Of a stretch of 64,000 nt of DNA, positions 38,381-47,853 are shown in pieces. The stretch is taken from NCBI RefSeq assembly GCF_000178115.2, contig NC_014828.1:1147310-1211309 (forward strand), read 5' to 3'. The notes beneath the pieces are model-generated. The model had not been told where the DNA came from. It searched no databases and worked only from the letters and a program-made list of their open reading frames with translations. The DNA is from Ethanoligenens harbinense YUAN-3 (GTDB lineage Bacteria; Bacillota; Clostridia; Oscillospirales; Ethanoligenentaceae). Made by a program: the position numbers and the translations under genes. Every line of letters starts with the position of its first letter. The first letter of the stretch is position 1.

Positions 38381-38821
38381 ATGCCAACCTTTAATCAGTT
38401 GGTGCGCAAAGGCAGAGAGGTTTCCGTCAAAAAGGCGAAGGCGCCGGCGCTTTTGAAAGGTATGAACACCAAAAAGCACGTCGCCATCGATCAGGAATCG
38501 CCTCAAAAGCGTGGTGTGTGCACGGCAGTGAAGACCATGACCCCGAAAAAACCGAACTCGGCGCTCCGCAAAATCGCGAGGGTGCGTCTGACCAACGGCA
38601 TCGAGGTTACGTCGTATATTCCGGGCATCGGCCATAACCTGCAGGAGCATAGTGTTGTGCTCATTCGCGGCGGTCGTGTCAAGGATCTGCCTGGTGTGCG
38701 TTACCACATCATCCGCGGCACGCTTGATGCACAGGGCGTCGCCAAACGGATGCAGGCCCGTTCCAAATACGGCGCCAAACGCCCGAAACCGGGTGCGGCG
38801 GCCGGCGCGGCCAAGAAGTAA
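38381..38821 (+). CDS. rpsL: Ribosomal protein S12
   Basis: A 146-residue S12 of the decoding centre. [17 protein letters not shown] and the streptomycin-determining lysine region (MTPKKPNS) are intact. The C-terminus has an Ala/Gly/Lys extension past KYGAKRPK, and there is an extended [19 protein letters not shown] segment. The start follows GAGGAGGTGCAGT. Confidence 0.98.
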   Translation: MPTFNQLVRKGREVSVKKAKAPALLKGMNTKKHVAIDQESPQKRGVCTAVKTMTPKKPNSALRKIARVRLTNGIEVTSYIPGIGHNLQEHSVVLIRGGRVKDLPGVRYHIIRGTLDAQGVAKRMQARSKYGAKRPKPGAAAGAAKK

Positions 38822-38976
38822 TCTTTGAACTTTACAAGTGCCAAGCAGGGCAGTTTTCATATACAGGGCGGTCTGTTCATCCCTTGTATCGAGACGCCTT
38901 TGCCGCACCGCGAAAGGGCGGTTCGTCCGTCGTTTTCGAGTACCTGTGAATTCATTATGTGAAGGAGGGAAGCGAA

Positions 38977-39447
38977 GTGCCAAGAAGAGGCTCCGTTTCT
39001 ATGAGGGATGTCCTGCCCGACCCGCTTTATCATTCCAAGCTGGTCACCAGGCTCATCAACAACATCATGATCGATGGAAAAAAGGGCGTCGCGCAGAAAA
39101 TTGTGTATGACGCTTTTGAAATCATCAAAGAAAAATCCGGGAAAGACCCGCTTGAGGTCTTTGAAGCCGCCATGGAAAACATCATGCCGGTGCTGGAAGT
39201 CAAAGCCCGCCGCGTGGGTGGCGCCACCTATCAGGTGCCGATGGAAGTGCGGCCGGAACGCCGCCAGACCTTGGGCCTGCGGTGGCTGACGACCTATTCC
39301 CGCGCCCGCAGCGAGAAAACCATGCGTGAACGTCTTGCCAACGAGATCATGGACGCCATCAACAATGTCGGCAGCTCCGTGAAGAAGAAGGAAGACACCC
39401 ACAAGATGGCTGAAGCCAATAAGGCTTTCTCTCATTACAGGTGGTAA
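38977..39447 (+). CDS. rpsG: Ribosomal protein S7
   Basis: A 156-residue S7 that nucleates the 30S head. It begins [15 protein letters not shown] from GTG 38977 after GGAGGGAAGCGAA and has the family block [19 protein letters not shown]. It lies between S12 and EF-G as in the classical str operon. S7 is often the autoregulator of this operon. Confidence 0.98.
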   Translation: MPRRGSVSMRDVLPDPLYHSKLVTRLINNIMIDGKKGVAQKIVYDAFEIIKEKSGKDPLEVFEAAMENIMPVLEVKARRVGGATYQVPMEVRPERRQTLGLRWLTTYSRARSEKTMRERLANEIMDAINNVGSSVKKKEDTHKMAEANKAFSHYRW

Positions 39448-39498
39448 GCGCCTGTTTACAGCCTTGCATCATGGAAGGAAGAACGAAAGGAGGACGCT

Positions 39499-41583
39499 AT
39501 GCCAAGACAAGTTTCTCTTGAAATGACCCGTAATATTGGCATAATGGCCCACATCGACGCCGGTAAAACCACCACGACCGAGCGTATCCTGTTCTACACA
39601 GGCATCACGCACAAAATCGGCGAGGTTCACGAAGGTGAGGCGACGATGGACTGGATGGAGCAGGAGCAGGAACGCGGCATCACCATTACGTCTGCCGCCA
39701 CCACCTGTTTCTGGAAAGACCATCGTATCAACATCATCGACACGCCCGGCCACGTGGATTTCACTGTTGAGGTGGAACGTTCGCTGCGCGTGCTGGATGG
39801 TTCGGTGACGGTTCTGGCGGCCAAAGGCGGCGTGGAACCGCAGTCCGAAACGGTGTGGCACCAGGCAAACAAGTACAATGTTCCCCGCATGGTCTATATC
39901 AACAAGATGGATACCCTGGGCGCCGATTTCTACGGCTGTATCGATCAGATGCTCGACCGGCTCAAATGCAACGCCGTGCCCATCCAGCTTCCTATCGGTT
40001 CGGAAGATACTTTCCGGGGCATCATCGACCTGATGGAGATGAATGCCGACGTCTATTATGACGATTTGGGCAAGGACATGCGCGTGGAGGAGATCCCGGA
40101 GGATCTGAAAGAGAAAGCCGAGGAATATCACCACGCGATGGTCGAAGCCATTGTGGAGACCGACGAAGCACTCATGGAGAAATATCTGGAAAACCAGGAA
40201 ATCTCCAAAGAAGAACTGAAAAAGGCACTGCGCAAAGCAACCATCAGCAATGAGATCGTTCCGGTCACCTGTGGAACTTCCTACAAAAACAAAGGCGTAC
40301 AGAAATTGCTGGACGCCGTCATCGACTATATGCCCGCGCCGACCGATATCCCCGCCATCAAGGGCGTCGTGCCCGGCACGGATGAAGAGACCGATCGCCA
40401 CGCTTCAGACGACGAGCCGTTCTCCGCGCTTGCGTTCAAGATCGCGACCGACCCGTTCGTGGGCAAGCTCTGCTTCTTCCGCGTCTATTCCGGTATGGTG
40501 AATGCCGGCGCTACCGTCTATAACTCCACTAAGGACAACGACGAGCGCATGGGCCGTATCCTGCAGATGCACGCGAACCATCGGCAGGATCTGGATACCG
40601 TTTACGCGGGCGACATCGCCGCTGCGGTGGGCCTGAAAAATACCACCACTGGCGACACGCTCTGCGACGAGAAGCACCCGGTCATTCTGGAGTCCATGGA
40701 GTTCCCGGAACCGGTTATCCGTGTGGCCATCGAGCCGAAAACGAAAGCCGGCCAGGAAAAAATGGGCATCGCGCTGGCCAAACTGGCGGAAGAAGACCCG
40801 ACCTTTAAGACCTATACGGACGAGGAGACCGGGCAGACCATCATCGCCGGTATGGGCGAGCTCCATCTGGAAATCATCGTCGACCGTATGTTGCGTGAGT
40901 TCAAAGTTGAAGCGAATGTCGGTGCGCCGCAGGTGGCCTATAAAGAGACCATCCGTAAATCCGCCGATATTGATAACAAATACGCGCGTCAGTCGGGCGG
41001 CCGCGGCCAGTACGGTCATGTCAAGATCAAAATGGAGCCTAACGAATCCGGCAAAGGCTATGAGTTCATCAACGCCATCGTCGGCGGTGCCATTCCGAAA
41101 GAGTATATCCCGGCGGTTGATGCCGGTATTCAGGGCGCTATGCAGAGCGGTATTCTCGCCGGTTACAGCGTGGTGGACGTGAAAGTCACGCTGTATGACG
41201 GTTCCTATCATGAGGTTGACTCCTCGGAAATGGCGTTTAAAATCGCCGGTTCCATGGCGTTCAAAGAAGGCATGAAGAAAGCCGATCCCGTCCTGCTTGA
41301 ACCGCTGATGAAAGTTGTAGTCGTGGTGCCGGAAGAGTATATGGGCGACGTTATCGGCGACATCAACTCCCGCCGCGGCCAGATTCAGGGTATGGAAGCC
41401 CGAAGCGGCATGCAGCAGATCACGGCGTTTGTGCCTCTGGCGGAAATGTTCGGTTACGCGACCGACCTGCGCTCCAAAACGCAGGGTCGCGGCCAGTATT
41501 CCATGGAACCCGATCATTATCAGGAAGTGCCCAAGAGCGTGCAGGAGAAGATCATCACCGCGCGCAGCAAAAAAGGCGAATGA
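39499..41583 (+). CDS. fusA: Elongation factor G
   Basis: A 694-residue translocase GTPase. G motifs are visible: [14 protein letters not shown] (P-loop), [26 protein letters not shown] and NKMD. Domains II-V follow, with [13 protein letters not shown] in domain IV. A GAAAGGAGGACGCT ribosome binding site precedes the ATG. Length and residues are those of the canonical EF-G rather than a tetracycline-protection paralogue. Confidence 0.98.
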   Translation: MPRQVSLEMTRNIGIMAHIDAGKTTTTERILFYTGITHKIGEVHEGEATMDWMEQEQERGITITSAATTCFWKDHRINIIDTPGHVDFTVEVERSLRVLDGSVTVLAAKGGVEPQSETVWHQANKYNVPRMVYINKMDTLGADFYGCIDQMLDRLKCNAVPIQLPIGSEDTFRGIIDLMEMNADVYYDDLGKDMRVEEIPEDLKEKAEEYHHAMVEAIVETDEALMEKYLENQEISKEELKKALRKATISNEIVPVTCGTSYKNKGVQKLLDAVIDYMPAPTDIPAIKGVVPGTDEETDRHASDDEPFSALAFKIATDPFVGKLCFFRVYSGMVNAGATVYNSTKDNDERMGRILQMHANHRQDLDTVYAGDIAAAVGLKNTTTGDTLCDEKHPVILESMEFPEPVIRVAIEPKTKAGQEKMGIALAKLAEEDPTFKTYTDEETGQTIIAGMGELHLEIIVDRMLREFKVEANVGAPQVAYKETIRKSADIDNKYARQSGGRGQYGHVKIKMEPNESGKGYEFINAIVGGAIPKEYIPAVDAGIQGAMQSGILAGYSVVDVKVTLYDGSYHEVDSSEMAFKIAGSMAFKEGMKKADPVLLEPLMKVVVVVPEEYMGDVIGDINSRRGQIQGMEARSGMQQITAFVPLAEMFGYATDLRSKTQGRGQYSMEPDHYQEVPKSVQEKIITARSKKGE

Positions 41584-41596
41584 TTTTGCTTTCCGC

Positions 41597-41625
41597 TTGC
41601 ATTTCCATGCCCGAATTGCTAGAAT
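41597..41625 (+). promoter_or_regulatory. Sigma-A promoter of tuf
   Basis: TTGCAT (41597-41602), 17-base spacer, TAGAAT (41620-41625). It lies between fusA and tuf and would allow extra EF-Tu synthesis apart from the str operon. Confidence 0.65.
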
Positions 41626-41694
41626 ATTGCTATATGGATTTGGGCTGAAACGTATATAACTTGATTCGTAAGAATAAAAGGAGGACAATCCCAC

Positions 41695-42897
41695 ATGGCA
41701 AAGGCTAAATATGAGAGAACAAAACCGCATGTTAACATTGGTACCATCGGTCACGTCGACCATGGCAAAACCACGCTGACTGCTGCCATCACCAAAGTGC
41801 TGGGCTTGAAAGGCAAGGCTCAGTTCCAGGCATACGATCAGATCGATAAAGCTCCGGAAGAGCGTGAACGCGGCATCACCATCAACACCGCGCACATTGA
41901 ATACGAAACCGAAAAACGTCACTATGCTCACGTTGACTGCCCCGGCCACGCCGACTATGTGAAAAACATGATTACCGGCGCCGCGCAGATGGACGGCGCC
42001 ATCCTGGTTGTGTCCGCTGCCGACGGCCCTATGCCGCAGACCCGCGAGCACATTCTGCTGGCTCGTAACGTCGGCGTGCCGTATATCGTTGTGTTCCTGA
42101 ACAAAGTCGACCAGGTTGATGATCCGGAACTGCTCGATCTGGTCGAGATGGAAGTGCGCGAACTGCTTTCCAACTATGACTTCCCGGGTGACGATGTGCC
42201 AATCATCAAAGGCTCCGCTCTGCAGGTTCTGGAGAGCACTTCTACCGATCCGAACGCGCCGGAATACAAATGCATTTCGGATCTCATGGATGCGGTCGAC
42301 GAATATATCCCGACCCCGGAGCGCAAGAGCGATCTGCCGTTCCTGATGCCGGTTGAAGATGTCTTCACCATCACCGGTCGCGGCACCGTGGCCACCGGTC
42401 GTGTGGAACGCGGCCAGGTCAAAGTCGGCGAAGAAGTCGAGATCATCGGCTTGACCACCGAGCGTAAAAAGACCACCGTTACCGGTTTGGAAATGTTCCG
42501 CAAAACGCTTGATTTTGCTGAAGCCGGCGATAACGTGGGTGCCCTGCTCCGCGGCGTGCAGCGTGCAGACATCGAACGTGGCCAGGTTCTCTGCAAACCC
42601 GGTACGATCCATCCGTATACCAAATTCTCTGGCCAGGTCTATGTTCTGACCAAAGAAGAGGGTGGCCGTCACACCGCGTTCTTCAATAACTATCGTCCGC
42701 AGTTCTACTTCCGGACCACGGATGTGACGGGTGTTGTCACGCTGCCGGAAGGCACTGAAATGTGCATGCCTGGCGATAATGTCACCATGGACGTGGAACT
42801 GATCACGCCGATCGCCATTGAAGTGGGCCTGCGTTTCTCCATCCGTGAAGGCGGCCGTACGGTCGGTTCCGGCATGGTTACCGCAGTTAAAGACTGA
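41695..42897 (+). CDS. tuf: Elongation factor Tu
   Basis: A 400-residue GTPase delivering aminoacyl-tRNA. The motifs [40 protein letters not shown] and NKVD are intact, and all three domains are complete. Codon use is strongly biased, as for a very highly expressed gene. The ribosome binding site is AAAGGAGGACAATCCCAC. A strong terminator follows. Confidence 0.98.
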   Translation: MAKAKYERTKPHVNIGTIGHVDHGKTTLTAAITKVLGLKGKAQFQAYDQIDKAPEERERGITINTAHIEYETEKRHYAHVDCPGHADYVKNMITGAAQMDGAILVVSAADGPMPQTREHILLARNVGVPYIVVFLNKVDQVDDPELLDLVEMEVRELLSNYDFPGDDVPIIKGSALQVLESTSTDPNAPEYKCISDLMDAVDEYIPTPERKSDLPFLMPVEDVFTITGRGTVATGRVERGQVKVGEEVEIIGLTTERKKTTVTGLEMFRKTLDFAEAGDNVGALLRGVQRADIERGQVLCKPGTIHPYTKFSGQVYVLTKEEGGRHTAFFNNYRPQFYFRTTDVTGVVTLPEGTEMCMPGDNVTMDVELITPIAIEVGLRFSIREGGRTVGSGMVTAVKD

Positions 42898-42926
42898 TTT
42901 TTGAGTTAAAGCTTAGACATAGCAAC

Positions 42927-42969
42927 AAAATCCGCCCCTGTGTGTATCATTCGCACAGGGGCGGATTTT
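42927..42969. terminator. Bidirectional terminator after tuf
   Basis: A 16-bp stem (42927-42942 with 42954-42969) is flanked by A and T runs and placed between the convergent tuf and the small membrane-protein gene. Confidence 0.9.
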
Positions 42970-43007
42970 ATTGTCTGCGGATACTTCTGAAACTTGTCCC
43001 CATCAGA

Positions 43008-43304
43008 TCACGGTTTGTCCCAACGCTTGTTGGGTGAAAAAACAGGCACGCAGGCCAGCCAGAGTCCCAGAAACGCACCTTCCACGGCTCGTTCCACCGA
43101 CTCGGCGTGTGCGGCTGGATCAATTGCGCCGAACAAACGTACCAGCAACAGGCCGATGCAGGCGAACAGAATCACCAAAGCGCCGGGAGTCCACCACTGC
43201 ATTTTGGGTGCCAGGCGCTTACGCAGATGCATTTTGCTGAATAGGAGATGGAGGAAGATGCCCACGCCGGCCGTTGTGCCGAATAGATAAATTAAATTCT
43301 CCAT
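43008..43304 (-). CDS. Small membrane protein of unknown function
   Basis: A 98-residue protein with three hydrophobic stretches (about 3-22, 38-62, 76-92) and short polar loops. No family is recognised. A minus-strand promoter about 92 bases upstream and the terminator shared with tuf support it as an independent gene. The ribosome binding site (AAAGGCTG) is weak. Confidence 0.5.
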   Translation of the reverse strand: MENLIYLFGTTAGVGIFLHLLFSKMHLRKRLAPKMQWWTPGALVILFACIGLLLVRLFGAIDPAAHAESVERAVEGAFLGLWLACVPVFSPNKRWDKP

Positions 43305-43395
43305 ATTGGAACAGCCTTTCTTTTGAATCACCGGCAGAACACAGCACCAGGTTCATCATCTGTCTGTGTCATCCGGCAGCTTATCTATCCTGCCT

Positions 43396-43424
43396 ATGGT
43401 AGCATACCCTTTCCGGATTTGCAA
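43396..43424 (-). promoter_or_regulatory. Predicted promoter of the small membrane-protein gene
   Basis: On the minus strand TTGCAA (43424-43419), 17-base spacer, TACCAT (43401-43396). Confidence 0.4.
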
Positions 43425-43492
43425 TGCCGCGATATATGTAAGCCGCCCTTAGGCGGCTTGGATGTGTAGAAAAGTGCGCTGCGGCATGCGCA

Positions 43493-43675
43493 TTATCTGC
43501 GGTGGCAGCAATACAGGATCTTGCAGCACAGCCATCTGGGATGGGTAAACACTGGCCAGAAGCAATCGCGCCGCACCTGTGGGAAATAACGAACGCCCTT
43601 GCAGCCAGCATCCGTGCAGGCACGGCATTCCGGCACGAACGGCGGTGTAGAGAAGCAGCAGTCCAGATTGGGCAT
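43493..43675 (-). CDS. Cysteine-rich small protein, 60 residues, unknown
   Basis: The frame starts at ATG 43675 after CGGGAGCTGATTTT, a good ribosome binding site with 8-base spacing. The product has ten cysteines in 60 residues, four of them as adjacent pairs (CC at 6-7, 50-51 and 56-57, plus ECRACTDAGC), and a basic C-terminus HRR. There is no signal peptide, so a cytoplasmic metal-binding role or a modified-peptide precursor is possible. A GCCGCC-CTTA-GGCGGC hairpin follows at 43441-43459. No homologue is recalled. Confidence 0.45.
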   Translation of the reverse strand: MPNLDCCFSTPPFVPECRACTDAGCKGVRYFPQVRRDCFWPVFTHPRWLCCKILYCCHRR

Positions 43676-43955
43676 AAAATCAGCTCCCGTTGAATGTGAA
43701 ATGGGAAAAATCGTTTGAGCAGGTGCGTGGGCACCTGCCATATTTTATGCCCGCTTCGGTATTTGTGCCACCGGGTGTTGTCCCACTTTGCGCACCTGCG
43801 GAATAAAATGAATGTAAAGGGCATGTGTAGATGCCCGCTTTCGTGCGCAGTGCCGTGGGTGTGCGGAAAAGCGAAGCGGCAGGATGATTAAAACGCGGGA
43901 TAACGGGCAAAATAGAAGCAGATGTAAAAAAGAATGAAATCGGAGCGTGGCTACT
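43676..43955. other. Intergenic region upstream of mazF
   Basis: About 280 bases without a supported gene. It holds a GCAGGTGC-GTG-GGCACCTGC hairpin near 43719-43739 and a GGGCAT-GTGTAG-ATGCCC hairpin near 43818-43835. No antitoxin-sized frame with a ribosome binding site precedes mazF on the plus strand. Confidence 0.4.
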
Positions 43956-44327
43956 GTGACGGTACACAGAGGTGACATTTATTATGCGGATCTCAGCCCT
44001 GTTGTTGGTTCCGAGCAAGGCGGTATCCGCCCGGTTTTGATCGTGCAGAACGATGTGGGGAACAAATACAGCCCAACGGTGATTGCCGCAGCGATCACCA
44101 GTCAGACAGGCAAGGCCAGGCTTCCCACGCACATCAACCTTCATGCGGAAACGTGCGGGTTATCCAAAGACTCGGTTGTTTTGTTGGAACAGATTCGCAC
44201 ACTGGACAAACGGAGGCTGAAAGAGCACATGGGAACGCTGGACTCGCCTGCTATGCAACGCATCAATCAGGCCCTTTCCATCAGTTTCGGCCTTGGCGGT
44301 TCACGCGGGAACGCGAAGACTACATAA
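43956..44327 (+). CDS. MazF/NdoA (PemK-like) endoribonuclease toxin
   Basis: A 123-residue protein with the MazF hallmarks [39 protein letters not shown] and [13 protein letters not shown]. Members cut mRNA at short specific sites and are normally held by a small antitoxin encoded just upstream. GTG 43956 follows GGAGCGTGGCTACT; GTG 43947 is also in frame. No antitoxin gene is visible here, so it may be a free-standing copy or regulated from elsewhere. Confidence 0.9.
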   Translation: MTVHRGDIYYADLSPVVGSEQGGIRPVLIVQNDVGNKYSPTVIAAAITSQTGKARLPTHINLHAETCGLSKDSVVLLEQIRTLDKRRLKEHMGTLDSPAMQRINQALSISFGLGGSRGNAKTT

Positions 44328-44352
44328 AAGCGTCCCGCGAAAGGAAAAAATG

Positions 44353-44378
44353 CCCCGCCCACCAATCGGTGGGCGGGC
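44353..44378. repeat. GC-rich hairpin after mazF
   Basis: CGCCCACC-AATC-GGTGGGCG with extra outer pairs. On the minus strand it is followed by TTTTTT, but no minus-strand gene reaches it. It may protect the 3' end of the mazF mRNA. Confidence 0.4.
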
Positions 44379-44400
44379 GAATATTGAAATGATTTGATTT

Positions 44401-44424
44401 TCCGCTGATCCAGCGGATTTTTTT
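44401..44424 (+). terminator. Intrinsic terminator after mazF
   Basis: TCCGCTG-ATC-CAGCGGA followed by seven T. Confidence 0.8.
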
Positions 44425-44516
44425 GTGTTTGGGTTACCGTATGCCATGTATATTATATCCTTGCCGCGAAAAAATAAAAAAGAGACAGCTGCCGGAAGGC
44501 CGAAAGGAGCAAAGCT

Positions 44517-44702
44517 ATGGCGTCACTGACCGTACAGGAATTGCAGGCAATGGATCGGCATTTGGCCTCGGAGCAGATGCTGGTCAAAAAATATGTGTCC
44601 CTTTCCGTATCTTGTACAGATCCGCAGCTCAAAGCCAAATTTGAACAAATATCGGCGAGGCATCAGGACCATTTCAACCGTTTGATCAAGCATCTCGAAT
44701 GA
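44517..44702 (+). CDS. Small coat-associated protein (CotF partner)
   Basis: A 61-residue helical protein (LTVQELQAMDRHLASEQMLV ... CTDPQLKAKFEQISARHQDHFNRLIKHL) of the ferritin-like short type found before CotF-type spore coat genes in Clostridia. The ribosome binding site is AAAGGAGCAAAGCT. It lies 15 bases before the next gene, with which it forms a pair. The exact role in the coat is unknown. Confidence 0.75.
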   Translation: MASLTVQELQAMDRHLASEQMLVKKYVSLSVSCTDPQLKAKFEQISARHQDHFNRLIKHLE

Positions 44703-44717
44703 GGGAGGGTATCTGCC

Positions 44718-44999
44718 ATGCCGTTTGGAAACAATACGAAAAACCAGTGGGGGGATAAGGAAATCCTGTATGATGCGGTGATAACGCAGAAAGCGATGGC
44801 GGATGCCTATGATACTTCCGCTGCCGAGAGCATTACACCCAACCTGCGCAATGAGTTTCTGGGCCTTATGAAAGACGAGCAGGAAATCCTGTTTGAGTTG
44901 TATACCGAGATGCAAAAGCGTAGCTGGCTCCCCGTGCAGATGGCCGATCAGGCACAGGTGACCAGTGCCCGCCAGAAATACCAGCCTGCCAATCCGTAG
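44718..44999 (+). CDS. Spore coat protein, CotF family
   Basis: A 93-residue protein with the CotF-domain pattern WGDKEILYDAVITQKAMADAY, LRNEFLGLMKDEQEILFELY and a C-terminal QKRSWLPVQ. Such proteins are outer coat components in Bacillus and Clostridia. With its upstream partner it suggests the organism sporulates. No sigma-E or sigma-K promoter could be called with confidence. Confidence 0.85.
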   Translation: MPFGNNTKNQWGDKEILYDAVITQKAMADAYDTSAAESITPNLRNEFLGLMKDEQEILFELYTEMQKRSWLPVQMADQAQVTSARQKYQPANP

Positions 45000-45041
45000 G
45001 CGGAGCCCCTGTGGCGCGCGCCGGCAGGGGAGTGTGCCGGT

Positions 45042-45818
45042 TCAGTTTTGGATGATGTCCCCAACGGTATCGAGGATATATTTGGGGCGGTAGGGAAACA
45101 GTGAGGGCGTATGGACATCGCTCACGCCGCTGAGGACCAGAACGGTGTCGATCTCGGATTCAATGCCCGCAATAATATCGGTATCCATGCGGTCGCCGAT
45201 GATGGCGGTGTCTTCACTTTTGCAGTTCAGCAGTTTCAGTCCCGTGCGCATCATCAGCGGGTTGGGCTTGCCTACAAAATAGGCTTTCTTACCTGTGGTG
45301 ATCTCGATGGGGGAGACAAGCGCCCCGGTCGCGGGTGCCATGCCGGTTTCCAGCGGATTAGTGCAGTCCGGATTGGTGCCAACAAGCTTGGCCCCTTTGA
45401 AAATGAAGCGAACCGCACGCTGGATATTTTCAAAATTATAATTGCGCGTATCGCCCACCACCACGTAATCGGGGTTGACGTCGTTCATGGTGATGCCGGC
45501 GTCATACAGCGCGTTGACCAGGCCCGGCTCGCCAATGACATAGGCGCTGCAGCCGGGGGATTGCAGCGAAAGAAAGGATGCAGTGGCAAGTGCGCTGGTA
45601 TAAAAGTGGCTTTCTTCTACATCGATGCCCAGGCGTTGGAGTTTCTGCCGCAATTCGCGTGGAGAGCGTTCGCTGGAGTTGGTGAGAAAAAGGAATTGCT
45701 TGTCTTCTTTTTTCAGCCAGTCCACGAATGCGGCCGCTCCGTCCAGCAACTGGTTGCCGTGGTAGATGACGCCGTCCATATCGCAGATGTAGCCTTTTTT
45801 TCTGGTGATCTCTTCCAT
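45042..45818 (-). CDS. HAD-IIA family hydrolase (NagD-like phosphatase)
   Basis: A 258-residue phosphatase with DxD motif ICDMDGVIYHG, motif II FLTNSSERS, a long C2-type cap, GKPNPLMM and IIGDRMDTDIIAGIES. NagD-like enzymes hydrolyse nucleotide or sugar phosphates; the substrate is not evident. ATG 45818 follows GGGAACAAAGC. It lies downstream of a second HAD phosphatase gene in the same direction. Confidence 0.88.
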   Translation of the reverse strand: MEEITRKKGYICDMDGVIYHGNQLLDGAAAFVDWLKKEDKQFLFLTNSSERSPRELRQKLQRLGIDVEESHFYTSALATASFLSLQSPGCSAYVIGEPGLVNALYDAGITMNDVNPDYVVVGDTRNYNFENIQRAVRFIFKGAKLVGTNPDCTNPLETGMAPATGALVSPIEITTGKKAYFVGKPNPLMMRTGLKLLNCKSEDTAIIGDRMDTDIIAGIESEIDTVLVLSGVSDVHTPSLFPYRPKYILDTVGDIIQN

Positions 45819-45898
45819 GCTTTGTTCCCTCAATTTTTTTATGATGTGAATGCCGCGGCCGGATGTCAAAATCGCCGGGGCTTCATCCGGCAGCTCTG

Positions 45899-46555
45899 TC
45901 AGGCCGGATATGCAAACAGTTCCAAAAGGTCTTCAGGTCGGGATAATAATTTTTTTGCACCGTTTTCCAGCAGTTCCGCGCGGTCTCGGAACCCCCAAAG
46001 AACGCCCACGCCTATCATGCCTGCCGCTGCCGCGGTCTGCATGTCCACGCCGGAATCCCCTAGGAACAGGCACTGCTCCGGGCAGACCGCCATGATTTCG
46101 GCGGCTTCCAGCGCGGCGGCCGGGTCGGGCTTGCGCGGAACATCCGGCCGGTTTCCGAAAACGGGATGGAACCGATTTCCGAACAGTGCCGTTACGATCT
46201 CTTTAGCGAACGCGTCCGGTTTATTGGAAAGCACGGCCAATTTGACGCCCCGTTTCCCCAGAATGTCAAGCAAGGGAAGGATACCGGTATATGGTCTGGT
46301 ATGGTCCAGCCCGTGCGCCCGGTAATAGGCGTCAAATAAGGTGCGGGTATGCGCCAGGGTCTCCGGTGTGCGGGCATGTTCCGGCAGCACCCGTTCGAGG
46401 AGTTTCGGCACGCCGTTTCCGACAAAAAAGCGGTAACGCGGTGTTTCATGCGTGGGATAATCCTGCGCACGCAGCGCGTGGTTGGCGGCATCCGCGAGAT
46501 CCTGCAGAGAATCTGCCAGCGTGCCGTCCAAATCAAATATACAGGCAAGATGCAT
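45899..46555 (-). CDS. HAD hydrolase, phosphoglycolate phosphatase type
   Basis: A 218-residue protein with FDLDGTLADSLQDL, the four-helix cap, LAVLSNKP and FLGDSGVDMQTAAAAG, the pattern of Gph/PGP phosphatases. It may remove 2-phosphoglycolate or act more widely. A strong GATAGGAGGT precedes the ATG. It is 80 bases upstream of the HAD-IIA gene. Confidence 0.9.
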   Translation of the reverse strand: MHLACIFDLDGTLADSLQDLADAANHALRAQDYPTHETPRYRFFVGNGVPKLLERVLPEHARTPETLAHTRTLFDAYYRAHGLDHTRPYTGILPLLDILGKRGVKLAVLSNKPDAFAKEIVTALFGNRFHPVFGNRPDVPRKPDPAAALEAAEIMAVCPEQCLFLGDSGVDMQTAAAAGMIGVGVLWGFRDRAELLENGAKKLLSRPEDLLELFAYPA

Positions 46556-46638
46556 AAAAAGGACCTCCTATCCTATCAAAACCATCCAGTGGCCGGATGG
46601 GGAAAAACGAAACAGGAAAGAAAATATGCTGCCGAAGA

Positions 46639-46947
46639 TCATCGCCCAAACAACAGGAGAATCACGGGCAGATGAAAGGTCCATTGCAAAATCAGCAGGG
46701 CACCTGCATGCAGCAGCATGAAAACGGGCAGACCCAGCATGAATTTGACATGACGTGTCTTGTGCCGAATGATTAGCATGGTCAGAAACATGGCGGCGGC
46801 GCCGCCCGCAAAAGCGACCCAAAGCAAAGTGGCTTCCGGAATGCGGTAGCGGTGGCGAACAGCCCGGTGCTTGTCGCAAACCGTGAGCACTACCGCCAAG
46901 AGAGAAATACCGGCAAAAAAGAGCCAAAAACCTTCCGGCGCGGACAT
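46639..46947 (-). CDS. DUF1294 family membrane protein
   Basis: A 102-residue protein with hydrophobic helices and the DUF1294 blocks DKHRAVRHRYRIPEATLLWVA, GGAAAMFLTM and IRHKTRHVKFMLGLP. The function is unknown. ATG 46947 follows GCGAGGTGATGG. It is probably the first gene before the gph-like gene. Confidence 0.85.
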   Translation of the reverse strand: MSAPEGFWLFFAGISLLAVVLTVCDKHRAVRHRYRIPEATLLWVAFAGGAAAMFLTMLIIRHKTRHVKFMLGLPVFMLLHAGALLILQWTFHLPVILLLFGR

Positions 46948-47251
46948 ACCATCACCTCGCATTTCAGGGTCCGGATGCTATCGGTTGTCTTGCGCGCGTC
47001 ATGTTGCTATTATACCGCTTTTTTGTACAAAAGAAAATGCAGCCTGCCGGGTTCTTTGCAAAAAAACAAGGAAACAGACGGGGCGGCCTGGTTCAAGGAA
47101 ACGCGCTAAAATTTTGGAGGAATTCACAAAAATACGTGGTATTTTCCCGGTTATCCTTTATCAGCATGAGATGTTTTACTTGACATTTCCTGAAAAATAC
47201 CGTATGATAAGAAAGGTATTGACAGGTATTGGCGCTTGCAGCGGGGGAGCC
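46948..47251. promoter_or_regulatory. Divergent region between DUF1294 and sigma-factor genes
   Basis: About 300 bases, AT-richer than its flanks. The right part carries the sigma-factor promoter (47180-47208). In the left part I see no confident gene or promoter. Confidence 0.4.
47180..47208 (+). promoter_or_regulatory. Sigma-A promoter of the sigma-H-like gene
   Basis: TTGACA (47180-47185), 17-base spacer, TATGAT (47203-47208), 44 bases before the start codon. Confidence 0.8.
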
Positions 47252-47851
47252 ATGAAATCGAAAAATGTGCTTCCGCCTCCGGATGCCGAATTGGCGGCGC
47301 GGGCGTGCGCGGGCGACCGGGACGCAATGGCCGATCTGGTTTCGTCCTTTGTTCCGTTCATCCGCGCGCACAGTGTTCCCGTTGCAGCGGCCGGGCTTGA
47401 AGCAGATGATATGATGCAGGAGGGTATGCTGGGTCTTCTGGGTGCCGTTCGGCACTTCTGCCCACAAAACGGCGTGCCGTTCCGTGCATATGCGCATATC
47501 TGCATCAAGCGGCGTATGGCTTCCGCTGTCCGCCGTGCGACCTGCGGCAAGGCAGTTCCACTCAACTATGCACTTTCACTGGATGATCAAACCAATGCTC
47601 TATTTGCCGTTTCCCGAACAAACACTGATCCCGAAGAGGTTGTGATTTTCAAAGAGACCGTTGGCGCGCTTTCGGCGGTTGCGCGGGCTCAGCTATCATC
47701 AAAAGAACGTACGGTTTTGTGTCTGTATCTCTCGGGCGTTTCGTATGTCGGCATGGCCGACAGGCTCTGTGTGCGCGTGAAAACCATCGACAACGTGTTG
47801 CAGAAAATCAGGAAACGGCTTCGTCGATCCGTCTTGTATATAAGCGGTTAA
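47252..47851 (+). CDS. Sigma-H-like RNA polymerase sigma factor
   Basis: A 199-residue alternative sigma factor. Region 2 has DMMQEGMLGLLGAVRHF and FRAYAHICIKRRMASAVRRA, and region 4 has LSSKERTVLCLYLSGVSYVGMADRL followed by a helix-turn-helix with KTIDNVLQKIRKRL. This layout matches SigH/Spo0H, the transition-state and early sporulation factor, but the sequence is divergent and a paralogue is possible. ATG 47252 follows GGGGGAGCC. Confidence 0.8.
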   Translation: MKSKNVLPPPDAELAARACAGDRDAMADLVSSFVPFIRAHSVPVAAAGLEADDMMQEGMLGLLGAVRHFCPQNGVPFRAYAHICIKRRMASAVRRATCGKAVPLNYALSLDDQTNALFAVSRTNTDPEEVVIFKETVGALSAVARAQLSSKERTVLCLYLSGVSYVGMADRLCVRVKTIDNVLQKIRKRLRRSVLYISG

Positions 47852-47853
47852 GT

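Noticed and set aside
40405-42672. A 755-codon minus-strand frame across fusA and tuf
   Set aside because: It spans two certain genes and their intergenic promoter and shows only compositional, His/Asp/Val-rich sequence typical of an antisense frame.
44353-44378. An attenuator or CRISPR-like repeat after mazF
   Set aside because: It is a single hairpin with no repeated copies or spacers; a true terminator follows at 44401.
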